Shown here: piece by piece, positions 1 to 8,216 of the stretch | Layout of the letters: every line of letters starts with the position of its first letter | How positions within the stretch are numbered: position 1 is the stretch's first letter | DNA from: Sulfuriferula multivorans | GTDB taxonomy: Bacteria > Pseudomonadota > Gammaproteobacteria > Burkholderiales > Sulfuriferulaceae | Direction of reading: 5' to 3' | Length of the DNA: 64,000 nt | Assembly: GCF_003851125.1 (NCBI RefSeq) | Contig: NZ_BGOW01000005.1 | Span: 24,765-88,764 of the forward strand | Program-made: the position numbers and the translations under genes | The notes under the pieces: generated by a model | What the model was told of the DNA's origin: nothing | The model's database searches: none | What the model saw: the letters and a program-made list of their open reading frames with translations, nothing else

Positions 1-30
1 AGCCGGCTTGATTAAAAGAGAGGAAAAACC

Positions 31-207
31 ATGAATCTATTCATTGCCCTGATCAAATTGCCGTTTGCGATGCTCCAGCTGGTCTGGTCGTTGCTGTTGC
101 TGACACTGGAGCTGGCGCGTATCAGTTACCACCTTGGGCGATTACTTGTTATTCTGTTGATGACCTGCGGGCGTTGGTTGCACAGGGTGTACTCGCGTTG
201 GTTTTAA
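31..207 (+). CDS. small hydrophobic protein, 58 aa
   Basis: An ATG at 31 follows a good ribosome binding site (GAGAGG at 18-23) and opens a 58-codon frame. Residues 2-26 are almost entirely hydrophobic and residues 34-48 form a second shorter hydrophobic stretch, so this is probably a small inner-membrane protein with one or two membrane segments and a basic, Trp- and Arg-rich end. I recognise no family. It lies just upstream of the exonuclease stump on the same strand and may once have been cotranscribed with that gene. Function unknown. Confidence 0.55.
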   Translation: MNLFIALIKLPFAMLQLVWSLLLLTLELARISYHLGRLLVILLMTCGRWLHRVYSRWF

Positions 208-224
208 CCGGCAGGCAAAGACAA

Positions 225-284
225 ATGCTCATTTTCCTGGACACCGAATTTACCGATTTTATCGACTTTGAACTCATCAGTTGA
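225..284 (+). pseudogene. truncated 3'-5' exonuclease (DEDD family), first 19 codons only
   Basis: The frame starting at ATG 225 encodes MLIFLDTEFTDFIDFELIS and then a TGA at 282-284. This matches my memory of the start of DEDD-type 3'-5' exoribonuclease-like proteins, where the DTEFTD motif supplies the first catalytic Asp and Glu and the frame normally runs on through 'ELISIGL'. Here the homology stops abruptly at the Ser codon and the following DNA is unrelated, so nearly all of the gene has been lost. The break at about position 281 probably marks the edge of an inserted or rearranged segment carrying the PEP-CTERM genes. The alternative, a chance short ORF, is unlikely given the 19-residue match to the family start. 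Confidence 0.6.
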
Positions 285-300
285 TCGAGACGCGCGTGAA

Positions 301-807
301 TTAAATGATTTTTCGGCTGGCGCGTGCGACCAAGATTACCAAACCCAGACCAGCCAGCATCAAGGCATAGGTTTCGGGTTCAGGCACAGCAGCGATGGCG
401 AACGTGTAGATGCCTCCAGAACTGCCAATAGCGTTACCCGCGATATTCACATGGTAGTTACCGGAACCAAGCATTGCGCTAAAGGAGACGGGATCATAAC
501 TACCGACAGCTTGCGTAGCGCCAGTCATAAAATTATTGCCGGAATCAAACAGACTGGCGCTAAGACCTTGAATGTTATATACGCTCAGGCTACCAAAATT
601 CAGTACTAGTTGAACGGCCGCCGCCGCTACGGAAGGATTGCTGCCTACAGTCATATTGTAGGTGTCCTGAAAGCTGCCAGGAGCCACGATGGACGTATTG
701 TTATATGGCACCGTAGTCAAAGTGCCCGCATTATAGATTGCTGCCTGGGCAACTGTAGTACCCAGGCTCAAGGCCGCTACTACAGCCAGTTTAAGCATAG
801 TACGCAT
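301..807 (-). CDS. PEP-CTERM sorting-domain protein, 168 aa
   Basis: Exported protein predicted to be processed and anchored or released by an exosortase. The start at 807 is preferred over an in-frame ATG 21 bases upstream because AGGAG lies 8 bases before it. Residues 1-23 are a signal peptide ending at VAQA. The mature part is a small Ser/Gly/Asn-rich domain with an early 'FQDTY' motif, which recalls the FxDxF group of PEP-CTERM proteins. The C terminus has the tripartite signal: VPEPETYALM, a hydrophobic helix, then a short Arg/Lys tail. The likely sorting enzyme is exosortase B at 31389-32282. The biological role is unknown; such proteins are usually biofilm or matrix associated. Confidence 0.85.
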   Translation of the reverse strand: MRTMLKLAVVAALSLGTTVAQAAIYNAGTLTTVPYNNTSIVAPGSFQDTYNMTVGSNPSVAAAAVQLVLNFGSLSVYNIQGLSASLFDSGNNFMTGATQAVGSYDPVSFSAMLGSGNYHVNIAGNAIGSSGGIYTFAIAAVPEPETYALMLAGLGLVILVARASRKII

Positions 808-899
808 CACGAAAGCTCCTATTCTCAAGGTGGGTTGAACTGGAGTTTCAGTATACGAAGGCTCTATGGTAGAAATATTTCTTATATAGGCCCAAGTTA

Positions 900-915
900 T
901 GAGTTATTCGGACTA
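900..915. promoter_or_regulatory. recurrent motif, copy a (TAGTCCGAA half site)
   Basis: Read on the minus strand this is TAGTCCGAATAACTCA. It shares the TAGTCCGAA core with four other intergenic sites in the window and lies about 100 bases upstream of the PEP-CTERM start at 807. The second half is degenerate compared with the palindromic copies at 56496 and 59699. Function as an operator is inferred only. Confidence 0.4.
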
Positions 916-1004
916 CGATAACGGCAGTACCAAACCGGGACTCGATAGATAAACCGCACCCTTTTTCCAGCGCTCCTGCAGAAAATGTCCGTCAACCAAG
1001 AAAC

Positions 1005-1961
1005 TCAGTCCGCGCGACGCGCTACCGCAAAAGCTATAACACTCAGGCCGGAAAGCCAGAGGAATCCGGTCTGAGGCTCAGGTACGGGTGACACAATCGA
1101 TTCTACCCAAGGAGAATAAGCCGACAACAGCATGCCGCCGCCGGTAGACCCAAAAACCGGCTTGCCACCTCCTACCGTACGAATAAAAGTATTGATGCCA
1201 ACCAATGTCCACTTACCCTGGCTGTCCTGAACAAAGCTGGGACTTCCGGAATCGCCGCCCGCCAGTGTGCCTTCTATCGTGTTGCCCAAAGTGTAATTGC
1301 GCGGAATATTCGGACCAAAAACATTGCTTGATACATGGGTACCGTCGAAATCGAATTCATAGGCTTCCTGCATGGTTCCGCCATTGGCATCACCATACAG
1401 CATATCCACCCGGTTTTCAGCCACACGCTTGACTGCTGGATTGGCACCAACAGTGACGCCCACGTCGCCTGAGCCGCCGCCACCATAGCCTACGAAAGTA
1501 ATCGCATCTCCGCGCGCAAGCGGAGCCCAAGAAATCGGATACACCGGCACATCACCCGGCACATGACCATTCAGCTTGATAATGGCCAAATCGTCATGAG
1601 CAATCCCACCGGGGGACGCGAGCGATCCCGAATAGCTGGGATTAACATGCACCTCAGCAGTGCCAAATGTCTCTGTCAAGGCACCGCCATAGTTCAAATT
1701 AAACCGGATTTTCGTGGGATCAACACCATTGACTACATGTGCGGCAGTCAGCACGTATTGGTCACCAATCAACACTCCAGAATAGGTACTGCCGTTGATT
1801 GAAATTGAACCTACACCCGCAAAGGGTGAGTTTTTACTGTTCACATCCACTCGGGCAGCAGGAGAATCGGGGGCTATACCACCGATAATTGCGTGTGCCT
1901 GGTCTGTCAGCGCCAATACCAAAAAAATCAATCCCAATAGTTGCAGTGTTTTCTTGTTCAT
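1005..1961 (-). CDS. trypsin-like serine protease with PEP-CTERM signal, 318 aa
   Basis: Secreted S1-family peptidase. Residues 1-24 are a signal peptide. The catalytic triad is visible: His75 in LTAAHVV, Asp near 124 in HDDLAIIKL, and Ser near 240 in GGDSGSP. The C terminus carries a PEP-CTERM signal (SPVPEPQTG, a hydrophobic helix, then ARRAD), so the enzyme should be handled by an exosortase and held at the cell surface or in the matrix. It has its own gap from the PEP-CTERM gene upstream, with a probable terminator between. A protease among PEP-CTERM substrates could process other surface proteins; that is inference, and the substrate is unknown. Confidence 0.85.
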   Translation of the reverse strand: MNKKTLQLLGLIFLVLALTDQAHAIIGGIAPDSPAARVDVNSKNSPFAGVGSISINGSTYSGVLIGDQYVLTAAHVVNGVDPTKIRFNLNYGGALTETFGTAEVHVNPSYSGSLASPGGIAHDDLAIIKLNGHVPGDVPVYPISWAPLARGDAITFVGYGGGGSGDVGVTVGANPAVKRVAENRVDMLYGDANGGTMQEAYEFDFDGTHVSSNVFGPNIPRNYTLGNTIEGTLAGGDSGSPSFVQDSQGKWTLVGINTFIRTVGGGKPVFGSTGGGMLLSAYSPWVESIVSPVPEPQTGFLWLSGLSVIAFAVARRAD

Positions 1962-2054
1962 TATTTTACTGATCTCGATTCAGATGGCACCACTGCCTGT
2001 AAAAAAAAACTCCATTCAAATCTTATTCAAATCCTGCTCGGAAAAGCCCTCTTG

Positions 2055-2091
2055 AAAACAAAGAGCACGGTCGGTCAACCCATGCTCTTTG
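2055..2091 (-). terminator. probable Rho-independent terminator
   Basis: A perfect 9-bp stem (CAAAGAGCA at 2059-2067 with TGCTCTTTG at 2083-2091, 15-base loop) is followed on the minus strand by four T. It lies just past the stop of the PEP-CTERM gene at 2113. The stem is AT-rich and the T run is short, so strength is uncertain. Confidence 0.5.
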
Positions 2092-2112
2092 ATCTTGCTA
2101 TGGCCGCGTTGA

Positions 2113-2814
2113 TTATTGCTGATTACGACGACGCAAACTGAGGTATCCAAGCAAACCCACCCCCAGCACCATCATGCTCCAGGTAGAGGCCTCTGGAACT
2201 GGACTCACATTAAATGTAATTCCAGAATATTTCTTTTCTGCGAAAGCCATTTGTGGGCCAGTATCGGCCTGGGTGTAAGCTAGCAGAATATTCTCCAGCG
2301 TGACGCGGGCACTTCCGACGTTATTCCAGGCAGCGCTATTCAGATCGGCATTCGCGCCAGCAGCCCAGTTGTGGTTAATACCATCCTTGATGGCCAGCGG
2401 AGCGGCCGGCGCGATTGAACCAACAATTTCCATCGACGGATTTGCATTGTTGCGCACGCGCATTTGACCCAGCGCATTCACGAAGCTGTTTTGCCCCATC
2501 ATCAAATAATCACCGCCCTCGTTCAAATCAATCGAAGTTAAACGCAAATTCGCGGACGGCTTGAGCAAAATATCAAAGTTGCTGGTCTGGCTGGCAAGGC
2601 TGACGCCAGCACCATTGGTGGAAATAGCCTTGAAGCTGGTTGGAGTGAAAAATAACGTATTGCCGGACAGGGTCGGCGTGCCAAACAACCCAACCAGCGC
2701 ATCGTCATAAGTAACGGAAAATGCCGCTCCATCGAGCGTTACCGGGGCTGCCTGGACGTATCCCGCCGCACTCGTCAAAGCAAGAGCAAGCAAAAGTTTT
2801 TTAGCTGCGAACAT
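2113..2814 (-). CDS. PEP-CTERM sorting-domain protein, 233 aa
   Basis: The ATG at 2814 is chosen because AGGAG lies 8 bases before it. Residues 1-22 form a signal peptide ending near VQAAP. The mature domain is rich in Asn, Ser and Ala, with many short beta-type stretches and no recognisable catalytic motif. The C terminus has the sorting signal 'SPVPEASTWSMM', a hydrophobic helix, then LRRRNQQ. It is one of three tandem minus-strand PEP-CTERM genes at the left of the window. An unusual 24-bp perfect palindrome lies in the leader (2850-2873). Function unknown; likely a matrix or surface protein sorted by exosortase B. Confidence 0.83.
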   Translation of the reverse strand: MFAAKKLLLALALTSAAGYVQAAPVTLDGAAFSVTYDDALVGLFGTPTLSGNTLFFTPTSFKAISTNGAGVSLASQTSNFDILLKPSANLRLTSIDLNEGGDYLMMGQNSFVNALGQMRVRNNANPSMEIVGSIAPAAPLAIKDGINHNWAAGANADLNSAAWNNVGSARVTLENILLAYTQADTGPQMAFAEKKYSGITFNVSPVPEASTWSMMVLGVGLLGYLSLRRRNQQ

Positions 2815-2849
2815 GATCAATACTCCTAAAAATTCATCATCAAAGTTTT

Positions 2850-2873
2850 GATTGGCTTGAATTCAAGCCAATC
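2850..2873. promoter_or_regulatory. 24-bp perfect palindrome upstream of PEP-CTERM gene
   Basis: The half site GATTGGCTTGAA (2850-2861) is followed at once by its exact reverse complement (2862-2873). It sits 23 bases upstream of the ribosome binding site of the gene starting at 2814. It could be an operator for a dimeric repressor, or a hairpin in the mRNA leader. No other copy was noticed. Confidence 0.45.
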
Positions 2874-3526
2874 CCTAAACAACGGCCAGACTGGAATACC
2901 GAATTTTTCAAACATGCCAATTGAAATTTCTCGGATAACCCAGGATAAAGCGGGTGTATCTGTGCGCGCGGAAAACAATTACCCCATTTTAGCGTGCAGT
3001 ACTGTGCGCTGTTCTGATTATACCGAGCCAATATTTCACTCAGCTTACCCGCTCAGTACCCTTACATAGGTCACTCGGTCTATGAATCCTTATCCGAAGC
3101 AATTGTATTTCCACGGTGCTTGGATAACGGCCAAGTTGATGGTGGTCGTGCGTTAGGTGTCCAGTCACCTATGAAGCAATACCTAGGCCAGATCTGGCTT
3201 TATGCGTACAGACCCAGAGGTTTACTCGGCAATGAGACGAGATTATTGGAATGACGGTTCGCCTTACACACGCGGAATAAGTGCAGAGAGGATGGTAGCC
3301 GGAACCCGGGCCGATCAGCAGTGTCTTGCCGTTTCGGCAATATTGATGAATTTGCTACGTAGGGAATTGTGCAGGATGCTCCGGAATACCCGGAGCTGTT
3401 GACTCACAACATTCGATTTCGGGAGCGCATCACGCCGTTTCTTCACTGGATCGTTTGAAGCCATCAATGCCATTAAGCGCGCAGATGCAGGCCAAGGATG
3501 GTTTCGCTATTGCAACCGTATGCCGT
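2874..3526. other. 650-base stretch without a recognisable gene
   Basis: I see no frame with a convincing start, ribosome binding site and protein-like composition on either strand. It contains the promoter region of the gene starting at 2814, a degenerate copy of the recurrent motif at about 3071-3087 (TCGGTCTATGAATCC), and a 13-mer TCTGGCTTTATGC at 3191-3203 that is repeated exactly in the REP-like element at about 15827. It may be decayed mobile or repeat DNA. Confidence 0.4.
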
Positions 3527-5719
3527 TTACAATAGCTGTCGCCGCGGCCAGAGAATGTGACTCAACAATAATATCGCCATGAGCCCAATACCCCACTGCG
3601 GCAAGGTCGGGATATCTGCGCTGTCGGCAGCAATGTTAATTACCACAGTGGCGCTGTTATTGGCAGTGGCTGAATCGGGCAGATCCGAAGTCACGCTCAC
3701 AGACAAGTTTGCGGTCCCTGAGGCACCCCACATTACGGTGATATTGAGTACTACAGTTGCGGTAGCTTGCAAGGTACCAACCGGGCAGGTGACCACAGTT
3801 CCGCTTACCGCACATCCTGCCGTCCCTTCCACAAAACTTGCGTCCGCTGGCAAAGTGGCGGAGACGCTGACATTCGTCGCCGCCTGGGGCCCCGAATTGG
3901 ATACACTGATTGAGTAAGCGGCCGTGGAATACGCCACGCCGTTGGCAGGCCCCGCGACACTGACTGACAAATTCGCCTGTGCTGCGGTATTGAGCGCCCA
4001 ATTCAACGCTATATTTCCACTTGCCCCATTGGCCCCATCCACCGTGATTTCGTATTCCACCCCGGACTGCGCCTCGAACAACAGGCTGCTCACACCATTC
4101 GCGGTGCCATCGTTGTCATTGGCTGCGATGGGAGTCAGCGCATTGATGGCGGTTCCGCCATACACGGCAAGCATGGTATCAAAACTGCTGCCATGGGTGT
4201 CCAGGCTGACCTGGCCCGCCGCCGGCGCAGTCCACTTCCACCAGACCGAGCTGCCGCCGGCGTTACCCGCATGACTGGGCTCGCCGGGCTCCTGGGTGGC
4301 GAGCCGATTTTGCCCGGTTGTATTACCCGCACTGCCGCTCAGCGTGAAACGAGCAACGAAATCATCATTGGCCGGGCGAGTGGCGGCGAGCAGATTCAGG
4401 CGTGGCTTGACGATGCCGTTGCGAGGGTCGGTCAACGCAACACCGTTACTGGTCAGGCGAGTTGCCGTTTGGTCGAGCGTCTCCGTCGCAAACGCAGAGC
4501 GCAGAACCGCGACCGCCCCTGCTACATGAGGCGATGCCTGCGATGTACCGCCCTCGGTGTACCCACCAGCCGTTACCAATGCACCAGGTGCCAGCAGCGT
4601 CAGAAAATTCGCGCTATTGGAAAAGCATGTAATCTGATCCGCTTGGGTTGTCGTATCGCTGCACAGGCCTGCCCCCCAATTAATTCCACCATAGTTGGCG
4701 TCGTAGACCGCACCTACCGAAATCACACCCGGCGTGCACGCCGGGTTTGCTATAGCATCAGAATAGGCGTCGTTACCGGCAGCCGCTACCACGCTGATGC
4801 CGGCGGATCGGGCATTGCCCACCGGGGTGAGGAAAGGATTGCCGCTGCTACAGGGCGCGGTGTTTCTGCTGCCGTCGCCCAGACTCATATTGATCGCCGC
4901 AATGTGGTAGGTGGACTGATTGGCAATCGCCCAGTTCATCGCCGAGATAACGTCCGAGGTGTAGGCCGACGTGCCGGAGAACGCGTTGAGCATGGCAATA
5001 CGGCTATCTGGCGCCACGCCAAGAGCTATCGCGGAGACATTGGTGCCATGGCTGGTATCGGTGGTTCCAGTGCCAAAATTGACCGAGGCCACCACATGGC
5101 AACTGGCGGGCGTGCCCGGTGCCGTACACGAGCCGAAGGCGGAACGCGTGTAGTCGATGCCATTGTCGATCACCGCGACGGTCGTGCCATTGCCTTTGTC
5201 TGCGGCGCTGGCTACTGCAGGTTGGCCGATAAACGGCAGGCTCACCGTCAGTACCGGATGGAATTCCCGGTTCGGGTAGACTGCTTTGACTGCCGGACTG
5301 GCCAGCAAGGCCTGGAGTGCTGCCATCGAGTGGAAACGCTTGTACGCCATGGGCAAATGACTATAGTCACGCAGCGTTTCTATGTCAGGACGCGCTATCG
5401 CACGATCAACCCCGAGCTTGATGGCCTGATACCGCTGGGCCTTCAGCGCGAGAATCCCGGCGTCATCGTGCATCAGTCCGGCACGCTGACGCATGGTCGC
5501 AGCCGCTTGTTCAACCGCCTGGGATTGGTATTCGACGATCAGATCAACCGCCTGTCCGGCCAGCAGCCGGCTTTCGATCGATGCCGGTAACGCAATAGGC
5601 TGGGCAAAGCAGACGCTTGCCCAGAGCAGCGGCAACGCGGCAATAAAGGCAAAAAATCGGTTGGCAGGCAAAATGATCGCTCTGAAGTAATGGTGGCTGG
5701 ATTTACGCAGGGTAGCCAC
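3527..5719 (-). CDS. subtilisin-like (S8) protease with DUF11-like domain and IPTL-CTERM sorting signal, 730 aa
   Basis: Secreted subtilase. Residues 1-40 include a signal peptide (start GTG at 5719). A propeptide-like region to about 165 precedes the peptidase domain, with Asp185 in VAVIDNGIDY, His224 in DTSHGT, and Ser393 in GGTSQASPH. Residues ~455-570 look like a pre-peptidase C-type jelly roll, and ~585-690 a DUF11/CARDB-like beta domain. The C terminus is 'IPTLPQWG', a hydrophobic helix, then WPRRQLL. This is the IPTL-CTERM signal, known as the cognate substrate class of exosortase H. The gene is divergent from xrtH at 5884, 164 bases away, so enzyme and substrate probably share a control region. 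No other IPTL-CTERM protein is visible in the window. Confidence 0.9.
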   Translation of the reverse strand: MATLRKSSHHYFRAIILPANRFFAFIAALPLLWASVCFAQPIALPASIESRLLAGQAVDLIVEYQSQAVEQAAATMRQRAGLMHDDAGILALKAQRYQAIKLGVDRAIARPDIETLRDYSHLPMAYKRFHSMAALQALLASPAVKAVYPNREFHPVLTVSLPFIGQPAVASAADKGNGTTVAVIDNGIDYTRSAFGSCTAPGTPASCHVVASVNFGTGTTDTSHGTNVSAIALGVAPDSRIAMLNAFSGTSAYTSDVISAMNWAIANQSTYHIAAINMSLGDGSRNTAPCSSGNPFLTPVGNARSAGISVVAAAGNDAYSDAIANPACTPGVISVGAVYDANYGGINWGAGLCSDTTTQADQITCFSNSANFLTLLAPGALVTAGGYTEGGTSQASPHVAGAVAVLRSAFATETLDQTATRLTSNGVALTDPRNGIVKPRLNLLAATRPANDDFVARFTLSGSAGNTTGQNRLATQEPGEPSHAGNAGGSSVWWKWTAPAAGQVSLDTHGSSFDTMLAVYGGTAINALTPIAANDNDGTANGVSSLLFEAQSGVEYEITVDGANGASGNIALNWALNTAAQANLSVSVAGPANGVAYSTAAYSISVSNSGPQAATNVSVSATLPADASFVEGTAGCAVSGTVVTCPVGTLQATATVVLNITVMWGASGTANLSVSVTSDLPDSATANNSATVVINIAADSADIPTLPQWGIGLMAILLLSHILWPRRQLL

Positions 5720-5883
5720 TGTGCATGACAGTTATGCGATGACAGCCAACTGCTCGGCTGCCCGAACCTGTCATCTCCGCGTCATGTTGCACGTTTACCC
5801 TTGACTCTGTTTCCTCCACTTTGGGCGCCTCCTGCTGCGCCCCTTTTTTTGGGCTTGCCGGGGGAGCCCCACAGCGAGCCTTC

Positions 5884-6435
5884 ATGCCCGACACCCACTA
5901 CGCCGCCCTGCTGCACGCCGACGCCCAGGCCCACGCCCGGCGGCGCCAGCCGCTGCGCCTGATCCTGATCTTCCTCGCGGTGTTCTTTGCCCTGCAGTAC
6001 GCCTGGGAGATGAGCCGCGACACCTGGCTGGAACGCACCGTCATCGACCACGCCACCGTCATGCCCGCAGCCTGGCTGATCAATGCGCTGGGTAGCGCAG
6101 CGCCGGTACACGCCGATGCCTACCGCATCGTCTCGCCACTGGCGCGGCTCAACATCCGCAATGGCTGCGAAGGGCTGGAGACCCTGTTTTTGCTGGTGGC
6201 GGCATTTTTCAGCCAGCCTTTCCCATGGAAAGTGCGATTGTGTGGAATCGGCCTGGGCACCTTGCTGGTGTATGGCCTGAATCAAGCCCGCATCGTGATC
6301 CTGTGGCACGCCTGGCTGGATCAGCGCAACCTGTTCGGGGTGCTGCACGGTAGCGTGCTGCCGCTGGCCATGATCGCTGTCTGCCTGGCCTACTTCCTGG
6401 TGTTCCTGACGCGCCATGAATCTCACCCGGCGTGA
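5884..6435 (+). CDS. xrtH: exosortase H (XrtH), IPTL-CTERM specific, 183 aa
   Basis: Polytopic inner-membrane cysteine transpeptidase-like enzyme predicted to cleave and transfer IPTL-CTERM proteins. Its exosortase signature residues are Cys95 in RNGCEGLET, Arg136 in LNQARIVIL and His155 in FGVLHGSVLP, placed in successive membrane helices as the family requires. The short length fits the compact XrtH group better than the ~300-residue EpsH/XrtB type elsewhere in this window. ATG 5884 is taken as start; an in-frame ATG 63 bases upstream would add a residue stretch unlike the family. The neighbours support the call: a divergent IPTL-CTERM subtilase on one side and the XrtH-associated membrane protein overlapping by 20 bases on the other. 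Confidence 0.88.
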   Translation: MPDTHYAALLHADAQAHARRRQPLRLILIFLAVFFALQYAWEMSRDTWLERTVIDHATVMPAAWLINALGSAAPVHADAYRIVSPLARLNIRNGCEGLETLFLLVAAFFSQPFPWKVRLCGIGLGTLLVYGLNQARIVILWHAWLDQRNLFGVLHGSVLPLAMIAVCLAYFLVFLTRHESHPA

Positions 6436-7081
6436 AGCGCTGGGCATGTTGTTGCGCCTGGCGCTGGGCTTGCCGGTGCTGCTCGGGCTGGCTTGGCTCG
6501 GCGGCAGGGATTACGCCACCTTCTTTGTGCCGTTATACAAGTGGGTGCTCGGCCTTGCGCTGCCCGACTTCAGGGTGCTCAGCCTGGACATCCGCTTCGG
6601 CCACGAATACGTGTTTGCCACCGAGGTGATCGCCGAACACGTGCAAGTGCTGTACGGCCAGCTGCTGCCTGCCGGCTTCACCATCCAGGCGTCCACCCCG
6701 ATGACCATCGCGCTGATTCATCCCATTGTGCTGGCGCTGGCGGCGCTGGTGTGGCCGCGGTTGAGCTGGCGTGGACGGCTGCTGCGCGTGCTGGCGAGCC
6801 TGCCGCTGCTGGTGCTGCTGGAAATGCTGGATGTGCCGCTGGTGCTGGCCAGTTCGATTCATGGCCTGCTCAGCTTCAACCTGGCTCCGAACGGTATCAG
6901 TGCACCCTGGCTGGTCGAATGGGTGCATGTGATGGATGGGGGTGGACGCTTTGCCTTGAGCATTGCCGCAGCGGTGGGGGCGGCGGGACTGCAGCGGGTG
7001 GTGACAGCTGGTCGGGTGGGGGGCGGCTGCGGGCTAAGGTTGATAGCGCTGCTGGCTAGTCCGATCTACTCATTAAAATGA
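6416..7081 (+). CDS. exosortase H-associated membrane protein, 221 aa
   Basis: Multi-pass membrane protein whose gene overlaps the end of xrtH by 20 bases, so the two are almost surely cotranslated. Hydrophobic segments are visible at about 10-30, 95-115, 125-150 and 175-200, separated by a short periplasmic-type domain (about 35-95). This arrangement matches the membrane protein that usually accompanies XrtH; its function in the sorting reaction is not known. Base composition is visibly GC-rich, like xrtH and unlike the AT-richer PEP-CTERM gene that follows, which suggests the xrtH pair has a separate history. Identification rests mainly on position and topology. Confidence 0.72.
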   Translation: MNLTRREALGMLLRLALGLPVLLGLAWLGGRDYATFFVPLYKWVLGLALPDFRVLSLDIRFGHEYVFATEVIAEHVQVLYGQLLPAGFTIQASTPMTIALIHPIVLALAALVWPRLSWRGRLLRVLASLPLLVLLEMLDVPLVLASSIHGLLSFNLAPNGISAPWLVEWVHVMDGGGRFALSIAAAVGAAGLQRVVTAGRVGGGCGLRLIALLASPIYSLK

Positions 7082-7310
7082 GATGCCCGAGAAACAAGAT
7101 GGTCATGTTGATGCGCCAAGCTGTCCCATCAAATCATATTGATGGCGCTGCTTGGTATCTGCTGTCAATCATGGAGTCCAGCAGCGAGCAGAGTGTTCTT
7201 AAGGAGTGCTGGCGCCAGCGCTGCAGGGCCATACGCATGAATACCGATTTCCAAACATAAAATTGTAAAGTCAAATGACATACTATTTGAAAAAACCAAA
7301 AGAGAAAAAC

Positions 7311-7967
7311 ATGCTGTGGCGTTTCGTCGCTTCAGTCGTTTTGACAATATCCCTTAGTGGTTTGTCCAGCGCCTCATATGCAAACTTCATTGAGCGTGAA
7401 TGGCAAGGAACGGGTCAAAAAGACCTTATCTATGACACTACCTCAGGGCTGGAATGGTTGAAACTAACCGTGACGCAAGGCAGTTTCTCTTATAACACGA
7501 TGCAGACCCAGCTCCTTCCAGGTGGGGAGTTTTACGGTTTCAGATACGCAAATGCGGGTGAAGTTAACAGTTTGTTTCATTCGTTTGGCTTGGCAATGCA
7601 CGGTCTGGACAACACGGTCGCCGACCATGCTCGGATCGAAAATTACCAAGCACTCTTCGGAATCACGGAGCAAAACATATTTTGGGGAAATTTTATTCAG
7701 AATAACTACACATTTGGACTATTCGAGCAAGTTGATCCTGATAACTTTTACGGGCTAGGAAATGCGCATTTCTATTCGTTCGTATCGGAGAACTTTGCAT
7801 TTGGCTATACAGAAGTCACTACTTACCCTTGGCTAGACTACCGAACAGATCACAGTCTTGGACACTATTTGGTTCGTAGAGGTAGCATCCCTGAGCCGGG
7901 CAGCCTCAGCCTCGTACTGGTAGGCTTAAGCGTTATAGGCTTCATGGCTCGCCGCCGAACCACTTGA
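7311..7967 (+). CDS. PEP-CTERM sorting-domain protein, 218 aa
   Basis: The start ATG 7311 has AGAGA upstream and opens directly into a signal peptide (residues 1-25, ending ASYANF). The mature part contains 'LIYDTTSGLEWLKLT' followed by a 'GGEFYGFRYAN' stretch, a pattern I recall from a common family of PEP-CTERM proteins of unknown function. The sorting signal is SIPEPGSLSL, a hydrophobic helix, then ARRRTT. It reads rightward, alone, after a 230-base gap that shows no terminator. Codon use is clearly more AT-rich than in xrtH next door. Role unknown; substrate of exosortase B by inference. Confidence 0.82.
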   Translation: MLWRFVASVVLTISLSGLSSASYANFIEREWQGTGQKDLIYDTTSGLEWLKLTVTQGSFSYNTMQTQLLPGGEFYGFRYANAGEVNSLFHSFGLAMHGLDNTVADHARIENYQALFGITEQNIFWGNFIQNNYTFGLFEQVDPDNFYGLGNAHFYSFVSENFAFGYTEVTTYPWLDYRTDHSLGHYLVRRGSIPEPGSLSLVLVGLSVIGFMARRRTT

Positions 7968-8216
7968 ATATCACGCGTTTCGTTGCCTGGGGCACCTATC
8001 TAACGGAGAACGAAATCATTGGGTTGTACTCGATTGATACCCGCCGACGGCACCCATGTGAATCACGCCATGCGCCAATACACCCTGCCGCGCGGCAACG
8101 GCATGACGAATGGCTCATGCTCCTGGCTGACAGATGCCTGTCACATAGTGGTCATAGGTACTCTTTACAATTAGCAGCGGTATTGGTCTGCATTATGTAC
8201 ATCGAGGAGCGCTTCT

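Noticed and set aside
1..15. Possible C-terminal codons of an upstream gene (ends in TAA at 13-15)
   Set aside because: Five codons are too few to support a gene.
4193..5590. 465-codon open frame on the plus strand
   Set aside because: It lies wholly antisense to the subtilase, is Arg/His-rich and shows no domain; the minus-strand frame has an intact catalytic triad and sorting signal.
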